Shown: positions 1 through 7,073 of the stretch, piece after piece | Numbering within the stretch: the first letter of the stretch is position 1 | Layout: every line of letters begins with the position of its first letter | DNA from: Geothrix sp. 21YS21S-4 | GTDB lineage: Bacteria > Acidobacteriota > Holophagae > Holophagales > Holophagaceae | Length of the DNA stretch: 64,000 nucleotides | NCBI RefSeq assembly: GCF_030845995.1 | Contig: NZ_CP132719.1 | Span: 2,108,001-2,172,000, forward strand | Reading direction: 5' to 3' | The notes under the pieces: model-generated | The model's input: only the letters and a program-made list of their open reading frames with translations | Databases searched by the model: none | Told to the model about the DNA's origin: nothing | Position numbers and translations under genes: made by a program

Positions 1-400
1 CCAGCTCCACGCGGCAGAGGCCGCCCTGAAGGCCCTGGAGTTGGAGAACCTGGAGCTGGCCAGCCTCGCGAAGAAAGAGGAGCTGGTCTTCCGGCTGGGC
101 GCGGCGGAGCCCCTGCGGATCCCCAAGTCGTCCCCCGTCCTGCAACTGCTCCAGCGCATCCGCGACGAGGCCCACCGCTTCGCCATCACCTACCACCGCG
201 CCCTGCGCGCCAAGCGCACCCTGCAAACGGAATTGACGCAGATCCCCGGCATCGGGCCCACCACGGCGAAAAAGCTGCTTCAGGCCTTCGGCAGCGCCAC
301 CAAGGTGCGCGAGGCCGAGGAGGCCGCCCTGGTGGAAGCCGTGGGCCGCGCCGCCGCCGCCAAGGTCGCGGCCTGGCGGAACGGACCCCCTCCGGCCTAG
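1..400 (+). CDS. uvrC: UvrABC excinuclease subunit C, C-terminal part (partial)
   Basis: This is the 3' end of a gene whose start lies outside the window; the frame is open from base 2. The visible 132 residues match the end of UvrC, the nuclease subunit that makes both incisions around a DNA lesion in nucleotide excision repair. The signature stretch RIRDEAHRFAITYHR, which ends the C-terminal RNase H-like endonuclease domain, is followed by the helix-hairpin-helix DNA-binding motif IPGIGPTTAKKLLQAFGS and a short Pro/Ala tail. The hairpin motif fits the family well, so the call is firm. It converges on the minus-strand gene that ends 2 bp further on. Confidence 0.93.
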   Translation, partial: QLHAAEAALKALELENLELASLAKKEELVFRLGAAEPLRIPKSSPVLQLLQRIRDEAHRFAITYHRALRAKRTLQTELTQIPGIGPTTAKKLLQAFGSATKVREAEEAALVEAVGRAAAAKVAAWRNGPPPA

Positions 401-401
401 C

Positions 402-899
402 CTATTTCCGCACCCGCTCCAGCTTGGCGAGTTCGGTCTGGGCGGCTTCGCTGCCCCGCTCCGCGGCCTTCCGGTACCAGTAGAGGCCTTTCTCGGCGTC
501 CTGCGGCACGTTGAGCCCGTAGTAGTACATCACGCCGAGCATCCGCATGGCGTGCGCATCCCCGGCCTGGGCCTGGTCGAAATAGGCCTGGGCCCCGGGA
601 GGGACGGCCTCCGCGGGCGCCGCGGCCACCGACGGCGGCGTGCGGCCCGAGAACAGGAGGTAGGCGCCCAATCCCACCAGCGCCACCACGGCCAACCCGG
701 CGGGGACCTTCCATCCGCCGGGCGGGAGGGGCAAAGCGGACTGGGCCGACGGGGGTTCCGGCGGGGGCTCCGGCGGCTGGAGCACGGGAGGAACCAGCCT
801 CACCGTCTGGTCCGGCTGGGGCTGGATGAGCAGCTTCTGAGTGGCATAGGGATCCTCGCCCCGCGCGGGATCAGGTTCGGGCCGGTGGGACTCGGGCAT
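402..899 (-). CDS. Membrane-anchored Sel1-repeat protein
   Basis: A 165-residue protein of unknown specific role. The N-terminal half is low-complexity and rich in Pro, Gln and charged residues. One membrane segment follows (VPAGLAVVALVGLGAYLLF, near residue 85). The C-terminal half carries a Sel1/TPR-like repeat (GDAHAMRMLGVMYYYGLNVPQ, then EKGLYWYRKAAERGSEAAQ), a fold used for protein-protein contacts. The expected topology is cytoplasmic N-terminus and periplasmic Sel1 domain. The ATG start was chosen because upstream codons run into the neighbouring gene; no clear Shine-Dalgarno is visible. It is the third gene of the scpA-led minus-strand run. The function is inferred only as a scaffold. 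Confidence 0.7.
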   Translation of the reverse strand: MPESHRPEPDPARGEDPYATQKLLIQPQPDQTVRLVPPVLQPPEPPPEPPSAQSALPLPPGGWKVPAGLAVVALVGLGAYLLFSGRTPPSVAAAPAEAVPPGAQAYFDQAQAGDAHAMRMLGVMYYYGLNVPQDAEKGLYWYRKAAERGSEAAQTELAKLERVRK

Positions 900-931
900 G
901 GGGACCCCCGCGGACGCATGATCGTCGGCCG

Positions 932-1378
932 TCAGGATACCGCCCCTTCCCGCCATCGTCGGAGCGGGGGGAAGAACGCCAGGAACAGGAAGGGGGTGCA
1001 AAGCACGAATCCCCATGCGTGGCCCGCGGCATGGCGTCCCGTCAGCGCCCAGTAGACCAGCCCGTACATGCTGCTCAACTCGAACAGCGCCGCGTACAGC
1101 AGGGATTCGCGCAAGAGCACACCGGATTGCCGGGCTGGAGGCAGCTGTCCGAAATCCTTCAGGACCGTCCCTCTGCGCCACAGCACCCAAGCGGCGGACA
1201 GGAAGACCAGACCCGTGAACGCGTGTCCCACTTGGAGGAAGGGGCCTTCCGGAAGGTTCCGCCCCGCTGGGACGGCCCCGGACACCATCAGCAGCGCGAC
1301 CAGGACGGGGCCGCCTCCGCAGAGGGCCCATCCGACCGCGCGAGCCCGCCGGTGGGCCGCCGACAGGACCTCGCTCAC
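932..1378 (-). CDS. Hypothetical four-helix membrane protein
   Basis: I do not recognise the family. The 148-residue product has about four hydrophobic segments: WALCGGGPVLVALLMVSG, GHAFTGLVFLSAAWVLW, a weaker one around LLYAALFELSSMYGLVYW, and FVLCTPFLFLAFF. It ends with a basic tail. The start is GTG, sharing GTGA with the stop codon of scpA, a typical translational coupling, so it is very likely co-transcribed with scpA. The layout recalls small DUF-type integral proteins, but no catalytic motif is evident. Confidence 0.65.
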   Translation of the reverse strand: MSEVLSAAHRRARAVGWALCGGGPVLVALLMVSGAVPAGRNLPEGPFLQVGHAFTGLVFLSAAWVLWRRGTVLKDFGQLPPARQSGVLLRESLLYAALFELSSMYGLVYWALTGRHAAGHAWGFVLCTPFLFLAFFPPLRRWREGAVS

Positions 1379-2184
1379 GCGGCCTCGGCGGCCTTGATCC
1401 GGATCTCGCCGAAGGTCTCGCCCTGCACCAGGGCGATGCGGCCCGTGCGGACCAGCTCCAGGAGGGCCAGGAACGTCAGGACCAGCTCCTCGCGGGTGCG
1501 GACCTGCCCGAGGAGCCCCTGAAAGGGCTTCCACAGTCCGTCCTGCAGCTCGCGGAGCACCTCCACCACGCGCTGTTCCAGGGTCTTCGGCTGGGTGCGG
1601 ACCTCCACCGGAGGCGGCGGCAGCAGCCGCTTCAGGGCGTCGCGGTAGGCGCCCAGGAGGTCGAATAGCGTGGCGCGGATGGGCTCCTCCTCCACCCGCT
1701 TGTGGTCGTCCAGGTCGAGCCCGGGCGCGAAGGCGATCTTGCGCCAGTCCGCTTCCCGGTCCGACAGCATCGCCGCGGCGGCCTTGACCTGCTGATAGTC
1801 CAGCAGCCGCTGGATCAGTTCCTCGCGGGGATCCTCCTCGCCGGTCTCCTGCGGCGGTCGGGGGAGCATCAGGCGCGACTTGATCTGGAGAAGCTGGGCC
1901 GCCATGGCCACGAACTCCGCCGCGATCTCCAGGTTCAGCTCTTCCATCAGCTGGAGGTAATCCATGTACTGCCGGGTGACGTCCGCCATGGGCAGATCCA
2001 GGATGTCCAGCTTCTGGTCGTGGATCAGATGGAGCAGCAGGTCCAGCGGCCCTTCGAACGCCGACAGGTGCAGGGCCAACCCCCGGAACTTGGTCTCGAA
2101 ACCCTTGGGGGGCTCGAAGGTCTTCGAAGCCTCCGGCGCACGTTGGGCCAGGGATTCGGGGACTTCCGGAGGGGTGTCGGACAT
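1375..2184 (-). CDS. scpA: Segregation and condensation protein A
   Basis: ScpA is the kleisin subunit of the bacterial SMC condensin. It bridges the SMC head domains and is needed for chromosome segregation. The 269-residue product shows the typical N-terminal core (FEGPLDLLLHLIHDQKLDILDLPMADVTRQYMDYL is only partly quoted here: FEGPLDLLLHLI at about residue 43), then the EFVAMAAQLLQIKSRLMLPR stretch, and an acidic linker before the C-terminal winged helix that binds SMC. scpB, often adjacent, is not here; the next gene overlaps by 4 bp and encodes an unrelated membrane protein. No Shine-Dalgarno precedes the ATG; a TAGAAT box lies 6 nt upstream. Confidence 0.93.
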   Translation of the reverse strand: MSDTPPEVPESLAQRAPEASKTFEPPKGFETKFRGLALHLSAFEGPLDLLLHLIHDQKLDILDLPMADVTRQYMDYLQLMEELNLEIAAEFVAMAAQLLQIKSRLMLPRPPQETGEEDPREELIQRLLDYQQVKAAAAMLSDREADWRKIAFAPGLDLDDHKRVEEEPIRATLFDLLGAYRDALKRLLPPPPVEVRTQPKTLEQRVVEVLRELQDGLWKPFQGLLGQVRTREELVLTFLALLELVRTGRIALVQGETFGEIRIKAAEAA

Positions 2185-2190
2185 GGGCTC

Positions 2191-2196
2191 ATTCTA
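2191..2196 (-). promoter_or_regulatory. Candidate leaderless -10 box for scpA
   Basis: TAGAAT, read on the minus strand, ends 6 nt before the scpA ATG. There is no Shine-Dalgarno in the gap, so transcription starting about 7 nt downstream would begin at the start codon. The same spacing recurs before several other genes in the window. Confidence 0.5.
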
Positions 2197-2220
2197 TCCG
2201 AAGAGAAAGAAGGAATCGGC

Positions 2221-2312
2221 CCCGGATAAACACCGATAAACGCTGATTAAAAAAGACATGATCAAGACTTGGCCATCCCCCGTCCGCGTTCATCCGTGTT
2301 CATCCGTGGCCA
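2221..2312. repeat. Intergenic phased inverted repeat (R1)
   Basis: The left arm (CCCGGATAAACACCGATAAAC...) and the reverse complement of the right arm (GCGTTCATCCGTGTTCATCC...) agree over about 24 bp with three mismatches and one gap. Each arm repeats a GGATnAACAC-type word with a period of 10-11 bp, and an A-rich stretch follows the left arm. It occupies the divergent scpA-lipA gap. The same architecture, with different words, recurs near 53.6 and 59.1 kb. Confidence 0.75.
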
Positions 2313-2332
2313 ATCCCCCACAATGGGGGGCT

Positions 2333-3217
2333 ATGGCCCGTCCTCCCGTGCTTCCCGGCCCCCGCCCCGATTGGCTGAAGATCCGCGTTCCGGCGCCGGA
2401 GGTGGTGGCGGAGGTGGAGGAATTGATCCGGAGCCAGCGGCTCGTCACGGTCTGCGAGGAGGCCCGCTGCCCCAACCTCCACGAGTGCTGGGGCGTCCAC
2501 CGCACGGCGACGTTCATGCTGATGGGGGAGATCTGCACCCGCCACTGCGGGTTCTGCAACGTGGGCAAGGGGCGGCCAGGAGAGCTGGATCCCGGCGAGC
2601 CCCAGCGGGTGGCCGAAGCGGTGGCTCGCCTGGGCCTGCGGTTCGCCGTGGTCACGTCCGTGAACCGCGACGATCTGCCCGACGGAGGCTCCGTCCACTT
2701 CGCGGAGACCATCCAGTGGATCCGGACGCTGTCGCCCGGATGCGGCGTGGAGGTGCTGATCCCCGATTTCCGCGGAGACGAAACGGCGCTCCTGACCGTC
2801 CTGGAAGCCCGACCCGACGTGCTGAACCACAACGTGGAGACGGTGCCCCACCTCTACCGCCGCGTCCGGCCGGATGCCGACTACCGCCAGAGCCTGGAAC
2901 TCCTGCGCCGCGCGGCGGACTGGCGGGATCGCCACGCGCCGGCCATGCGAGTGAAGAGCGGGATCATGGTCGGCCTGGGCGAGACGCCGGACCAGGTCCT
3001 GGCGCTGATGGCGGACTGGCGGGCTTCCCGCGTGGACATCGCCACCATCGGCCAGTACCTTCCGCCGTCGGGACTGCACCTTCCCTTGGATCGGTTCGTG
3101 GAACCCGCGGAGTTCGATCTCTACCGGCGCGCAGGCCTGGCCATGGGCTTCCACCGGGTGGAATCCGCGCCCCTGGTGCGCTCCAGCTACCACGCCAAAG
3201 AGAGCGCCGGAGGCTGA
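2333..3217 (+). CDS. lipA: Lipoyl synthase
   Basis: This radical-SAM enzyme inserts two sulfurs into protein-bound octanoyl-lysine to make the lipoyl cofactor of 2-oxoacid dehydrogenases and glycine-cleavage H protein. The 294-residue product has both expected clusters: the auxiliary C-X4-C-X5-C set (Cys41, 46, 52) and the radical-SAM C-X3-C-X2-C set (Cys68, 72, 75). The RSSY motif with the conserved cluster-binding serine is near the end. The ATG at MARPPVLPGP was chosen because residues further upstream would be encoded by the intergenic repeat. No lipB is in the window. It converges on a gene for a lipoyl-site-deficient H-like domain. Confidence 0.95.
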   Translation: MARPPVLPGPRPDWLKIRVPAPEVVAEVEELIRSQRLVTVCEEARCPNLHECWGVHRTATFMLMGEICTRHCGFCNVGKGRPGELDPGEPQRVAEAVARLGLRFAVVTSVNRDDLPDGGSVHFAETIQWIRTLSPGCGVEVLIPDFRGDETALLTVLEARPDVLNHNVETVPHLYRRVRPDADYRQSLELLRRAADWRDRHAPAMRVKSGIMVGLGETPDQVLALMADWRASRVDIATIGQYLPPSGLHLPLDRFVEPAEFDLYRRAGLAMGFHRVESAPLVRSSYHAKESAGG

Positions 3218-3237
3218 AGCCCCCGGCGCTCTCTTTG
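3196..3237. terminator. Bidirectional terminator between lipA and the response-regulator gene
   Basis: A perfect 15-bp stem (CAAAGAGAGCGCCGG with its complement) encloses a 12-nt loop that contains the lipA stop codon. It lies between two convergent genes. The T tract is short (CTTTG), so termination strength is uncertain. Confidence 0.6.
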
Positions 3238-3246
3238 CGGAATCGC

Positions 3247-4374
3247 TCAGGCGTGGGTGGGCGCGCTCTGTCCCAGGAACTGCTGCTCGAAAGCGGACCA
3301 GTCGAGGGCGTCCGTTCCGACCGCCTGGGGCGCTTCCGTCATCCGCAGGCGGGCGATCTCCTCCTGGTACCAGTCGATGACGGGCTGGCCGATCTTGAGG
3401 TCGGACAGTTCACCGGCGAGGTCCTCGGGCGTCATCAGGCAGACCCAGCCGCGGTCGTAGGGGCTGCGCACCACTTCGCCCGGGTCCGTCAGCAGGCCCG
3501 CATTGTCGTGTTCGACGCGCCCGCTGAGCGGAGCGACGACCTGCACCGTGCCCGTCGCGCCCTTGAGGGTGAACAGGGGCTCGCCCCGCTTGACGGTCTT
3601 TCCGCGCTCGGGCAGCGTCACGGCCTTCACCGTGCCCAGGGCCTTGCGGACGAAATCGTCGATGCCCACCCGGATCTGGCCTTCGGGCTCGATCCGCACC
3701 CAGGCGTGGCCCGCGGACAGGAAGGCGCCACCGGGCACGCAGAACTCGCTGGCGGACACCACGTCGGCCATCTCGGGCGCCACCACCTTCACGCTGGGGC
3801 GGCGCTGGGATTCGATGCGCGCCTCGCGCTTGATGACGAGCTTCCGGGCGAACTCCGCCAGCTCGTCGGCGGTGAAGGGCTTCTGGACGTACTCGCAGGC
3901 GCCCTGCTGGAGCGTCTGGACGGCGGTCTCGATGCTGCCGTAGCCGGTCACCACCACCACGTCCATGTCGGGACGCAGGTGCTTGGCCCCCTTCACCACG
4001 TCCACGCCATCCATGTCCGGCATCTTGAGGTCGGTGAACAGGAAGTCGTAGTCGTTGCGCTGGATCAGTCCCAGGGCTTCGGCGCCGTGCTCGACGGTGT
4101 CCACGCTGTAGCCCTCCAGCACCAGGATCCGGCGGAAGGAATCCAGCACCACCGCCTCGTCGTCCACCGCGAGGATGCGGGCCTTGGGATTGGGCACGGC
4201 CACGCGCTTGAGGCTCTTGGCTTCGTGGGTGAAATCGAGGCGGATGGCGGTGTTCAGCACGGCTTCGCGGGCTTGGCGCTCCTGCTTTTCGCGCATCCGC
4301 CGAAGGGTGGTGCGCACCAGGAAGTCCGTGCCGACGAAGGCCAGGAACATGAAAAGGATCAGAACGGCGGTCAT
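3247..4374 (-). CDS. Membrane-anchored response regulator fused to a degenerate GcvH-like domain
   Basis: The order of parts in this 375-residue protein is unusual. An N-terminal membrane helix (about residues 3-20) is followed by a basic coiled linker. A CheY-type receiver follows, with the acidic pair Asp71/Asp72, phospho-acceptor Asp115 (FLFTDLKMPDMDG), Thr143 and Lys165. After a linker comes a domain that aligns without gaps to glycine-cleavage H protein (GHAWVR, VGIDDFVRKALG, TLPERGKTV, APLSGRV, SPYDRGWV). The position of the lipoylated lysine is Thr274, so it cannot be lipoylated there. No DNA-binding domain is present. A clear Shine-Dalgarno (AAGGAGG) lies 5 nt before the ATG. It is the last gene of a four-gene operon, 10 nt after the kinase, its probable partner. 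Output is unknown; a protein-interaction role at the membrane is inferred. Confidence 0.8.
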   Translation of the reverse strand: MTAVLILFMFLAFVGTDFLVRTTLRRMREKQERQAREAVLNTAIRLDFTHEAKSLKRVAVPNPKARILAVDDEAVVLDSFRRILVLEGYSVDTVEHGAEALGLIQRNDYDFLFTDLKMPDMDGVDVVKGAKHLRPDMDVVVVTGYGSIETAVQTLQQGACEYVQKPFTADELAEFARKLVIKREARIESQRRPSVKVVAPEMADVVSASEFCVPGGAFLSAGHAWVRIEPEGQIRVGIDDFVRKALGTVKAVTLPERGKTVKRGEPLFTLKGATGTVQVVAPLSGRVEHDNAGLLTDPGEVVRSPYDRGWVCLMTPEDLAGELSDLKIGQPVIDWYQEEIARLRMTEAPQAVGTDALDWSAFEQQFLGQSAPTHA

Positions 4375-4384
4375 GACTGCCTCC

Positions 4385-5917
4385 TTAGGATGGGGACGGA
4401 ATGGAAGGGGACGGGGAAAGGCCGGGCGCGTCGGGGGACGTGGGGAGGCGGAGGGTGAAGCGGGTGCCCTGCCCCTGCTCGCTCTGGACCTCCAGCGTTC
4501 CGCCGTGGGCCTCGACGATCCCCCAGCTGACGGCGAGCCCCAGGCCCGTGCCCTGGTTGCCTTTGGTGGTGAAGAAGGGTTCAAAGATTCTCGGCAGGTC
4601 CTCGGCGGGGATGCCCCGGCCGCTGTCCTCCAGCAGGAACTCGATGGAGCCCGCCGTCGCCGATTGCGTGATGGCGCGGATCCGTCCGCCGCCCCCGCCG
4701 ATGGCGTCCGCCGCGTTCAGCAGCAGGTTCACGACCACCTGCTGGATCTGGTTGGCGTCCGCGTGGACGGTGGGAAGGTCCTCGGCCAGGTCCAGGGACA
4801 GATCCACGTGGTTCAGGGAGAGCTGGACCATCACCACCGACACCGCCCGGCGGACCACCTCGTTGAGGTCCATGGTCTTCCGGGCCGGCGCCGCGGGCCG
4901 GGCGAAGTCGAGGAGATCCCGGATGATGCCGCGGCAGCGCACCGTCTCCCGCACGATGACGTCGAGGTCCTCGCAGGCGGAGGCGTCGTCGGTGAGCCGC
5001 TTGCGGAGGAGGGACGCATAGCTCAGGACGCCCGTGAGGGGGTTGTTGATCTCGTGGGCGACGCCCGCCGCCAGGCGTCCCACGGAGGCCAGCTTGTCGG
5101 CCTGGGTGAGCTGGCGCTGGGTCTCCGCCAGGCGCTGGGTCATGGCGTTGAAGGCTCCCGCGAGCTGGCCCAGCTCGTGGCGTCCGCTGACCGGGATCGT
5201 GGTGGCCAGATCGCCCTCACCCACCCGCTTGGTGCCGGCGACGAGCGCCTTCACAGGCCGCACCACGAGGCGGCGGTTGAGCCACCACAGGATGAAACTG
5301 CCGGCCAGAATCGCGAGGACGGCGGAACCCGCGATCACGGCGCGGCTGCGGGCGATCTCCTCATCCACTTCCGCGAGGGAGACGTTCACGTCCAGGACGC
5401 CGAGCAGGCTCTGCTTGGGGCTGTGGGCATGGCACGCCGCGGTGTAGCAGGAGGGCTCGTTCGGGATGGGGTTGATCAATCCCAGGACGCGGGTGCCGTC
5501 GGGGGCCCGGAACGTGCGGGCCCGCGCCTGGATCTCCAGCCGCTCAAGGGGCCGCCCCTCGGCGTGGCAGACGTAGCAGGCCTCGCCCTTGATATCCAGG
5601 CTGGTCCCGATCTCCTCGCCGGCGGAGGAGAACATGACGCGCCCCTCCTTGTTGAACACCCGCACCTTGCGGATGCCCTGCTCCTGCAGGCCGCCCACGG
5701 CGCGGATCTGCCGGTGCAGGTTCTCCCGGCGGTTCTCCATCATGTCGAAGTGCGTGCTGCTCTTGATCGTCTCGCTGAGCTGGTCCGCGCTGCGGGTGCG
5801 CTCGGCCATCAGCTGGGCGCCGTGGGTCCGGAGGACGGCCACGGCCATCCCCCCGATCACCAGGGCCGTCGCCAGCCCGGCGCCTAGAATCAAGCGGGTT
5901 CCGATCCGGGTCCGCAT
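4385..5917 (-). CDS. Sensor histidine kinase with periplasmic c-type heme motifs
   Basis: A 510-residue membrane sensor kinase. An N-terminal helix (about 8-28) and a second helix (about 196-213) bracket a periplasmic domain. That domain carries a canonical heme-attachment motif CYVCH (114-118) and a second motif CYTAACH (157-163), which is CX4CH, a rarer heme-binding spacing. HAMP (about 211-265), a dimerisation/phospho-acceptor region with His288 (VAHEINNPL), and a complete ATPase domain (NLLLNAADAI, DSGRGIPAEDLPRIFEPFFTT, GTGLGLAV) follow. A redox- or gas-sensing kinase is inferred. Translation is coupled to the receiver-H-domain gene 10 nt downstream, and an FeS/NrfD pair lies upstream, so it probably senses or controls that respiratory module. 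Heme attachment would need cytochrome-c maturation genes elsewhere. Confidence 0.88.
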   Translation of the reverse strand: MRTRIGTRLILGAGLATALVIGGMAVAVLRTHGAQLMAERTRSADQLSETIKSSTHFDMMENRRENLHRQIRAVGGLQEQGIRKVRVFNKEGRVMFSSAGEEIGTSLDIKGEACYVCHAEGRPLERLEIQARARTFRAPDGTRVLGLINPIPNEPSCYTAACHAHSPKQSLLGVLDVNVSLAEVDEEIARSRAVIAGSAVLAILAGSFILWWLNRRLVVRPVKALVAGTKRVGEGDLATTIPVSGRHELGQLAGAFNAMTQRLAETQRQLTQADKLASVGRLAAGVAHEINNPLTGVLSYASLLRKRLTDDASACEDLDVIVRETVRCRGIIRDLLDFARPAAPARKTMDLNEVVRRAVSVVMVQLSLNHVDLSLDLAEDLPTVHADANQIQQVVVNLLLNAADAIGGGGGRIRAITQSATAGSIEFLLEDSGRGIPAEDLPRIFEPFFTTKGNQGTGLGLAVSWGIVEAHGGTLEVQSEQGQGTRFTLRLPTSPDAPGLSPSPSIPSPS

Positions 5918-5942
5918 GGCTCGAATTCCTTATGGCAGACCG

Positions 5943-7073
5943 CTAGTGCGAAGCCGAAGAAGGTTCGGTCTCGAAGATGGGAAGGTGGCGGGCGGTCAGG
6001 GTGAAGGCGCTGAAGCCGATCGCCGCGATGCCCATGGTGATGAGGACTTCCATCAGGGAGGGGAAGTAGGTGCGGGTGGGCCAGTCTTCGAGGCCCGTGA
6101 TCGCCGTGTTCATCCGGTTAGCGGCGAAGCCGGCGAGGACCAGGAGCGCGGCGACGTAGAGGCCCCGCCGGGAGAAGCGCACGCGCTCGAACATCAGGAG
6201 GATCAGCGGAACGACGAACCCGATCAGGATCTCCGCCCAGAAGGCCAGGCTGTGGTAGCTCAGCGTCTTCATCTCGTGGAACACGCCGCGGGCGAGCATG
6301 TCCTGGAACCGCACCACCAGGTAGATCGCCAGGGCCACCGCGGTCATCTTCGCCAGGTTGGCGCGGAGCGCGGGGGAAAGGAGGGTCCGCCCGCTGCGGG
6401 ACAGGATCAGCGTCTCGACGATCACCATCGACAGGCCCGAGGCGATGCACGAGATGAAGAACAGGATGGGCAGGAGCGGCGTGTACCACAGGGCGTGGAG
6501 CCGATTCGGCACGATCAGGTAGAGCGATCCGAACGACGACTGGTGCAGGGTGGACAGCAGGACGCCCAGGATCATGAACGGCAGCGACACGTTGTGGATC
6601 CACTTGATCGGCGTGTGCATCTTGAACTTCTCGAGCACGATCGGCGCGAATTCCAGCGACAGGACGGTGGTGTAGAGGATCACGCACCAGGTGATCTCGA
6701 ACATCACGGAGTGGGGATTCCACATGACCAGCGGATGCCAGAAGTTCTCGGGTCGCCCCAGATCGATGACCAGCACCAGCACCACGAGGAGGTACCCGAT
6801 GAAGGCCGTGAGGATGGCCGGACGGACGATGGGCTCGTACTCCTTCGCGTGGAAGAGGTTGACCGTCGCCACGATGGTGAAGCCGGCGGCGGCGAGCCCG
6901 ATGCCCAGGAAGTCGAATCCGATCCACAGCCCCCAGGGGAACTGGTCGCTGAGGTTGGTGGTGGCGCCCAGCCCGAGGGTGAACCGGGCGATGGCCGCGC
7001 TCACGCCGGCGGCGATGAGGACGACGGCGATCACGCGCCAGACCGTGATGCGGGGGAAGGTGAAGGACCTCAT
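5943..7073 (-). CDS. NrfD/PsrC/HybB-family integral membrane quinone-interacting subunit
   Basis: A 376-residue polytopic protein with about ten membrane helices, matching the NrfD family (HybB of hydrogenase-2, PsrC of polysulfide reductase). These subunits exchange electrons and protons between the quinone pool and a partner iron-sulfur protein. Family-like stretches include QFPWGLWIGFDFLGIGLAAAGF near the N-terminus and LGRPENFWHP. The start codon shares ATGA with the stop of the upstream 4Fe-4S gene, so the two are translationally coupled. No molybdoenzyme, hydrogenase or cytochrome catalytic subunit is encoded nearby; instead a heme sensor kinase follows 25 nt downstream. Confidence 0.88.
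   Translation of the reverse strand: MRSFTFPRITVWRVIAVVLIAAGVSAAIARFTLGLGATTNLSDQFPWGLWIGFDFLGIGLAAAGFTIVATVNLFHAKEYEPIVRPAILTAFIGYLLVVLVLVIDLGRPENFWHPLVMWNPHSVMFEITWCVILYTTVLSLEFAPIVLEKFKMHTPIKWIHNVSLPFMILGVLLSTLHQSSFGSLYLIVPNRLHALWYTPLLPILFFISCIASGLSMVIVETLILSRSGRTLLSPALRANLAKMTAVALAIYLVVRFQDMLARGVFHEMKTLSYHSLAFWAEILIGFVVPLILLMFERVRFSRRGLYVAALLVLAGFAANRMNTAITGLEDWPTRTYFPSLMEVLITMGIAAIGFSAFTLTARHLPIFETEPSSASH

Noticed and set aside
3247-4584. Longer N-terminus for the response regulator
   Set aside because: The extra residues overlap the kinase gene and are low complexity; AAGGAGG supports the downstream ATG.
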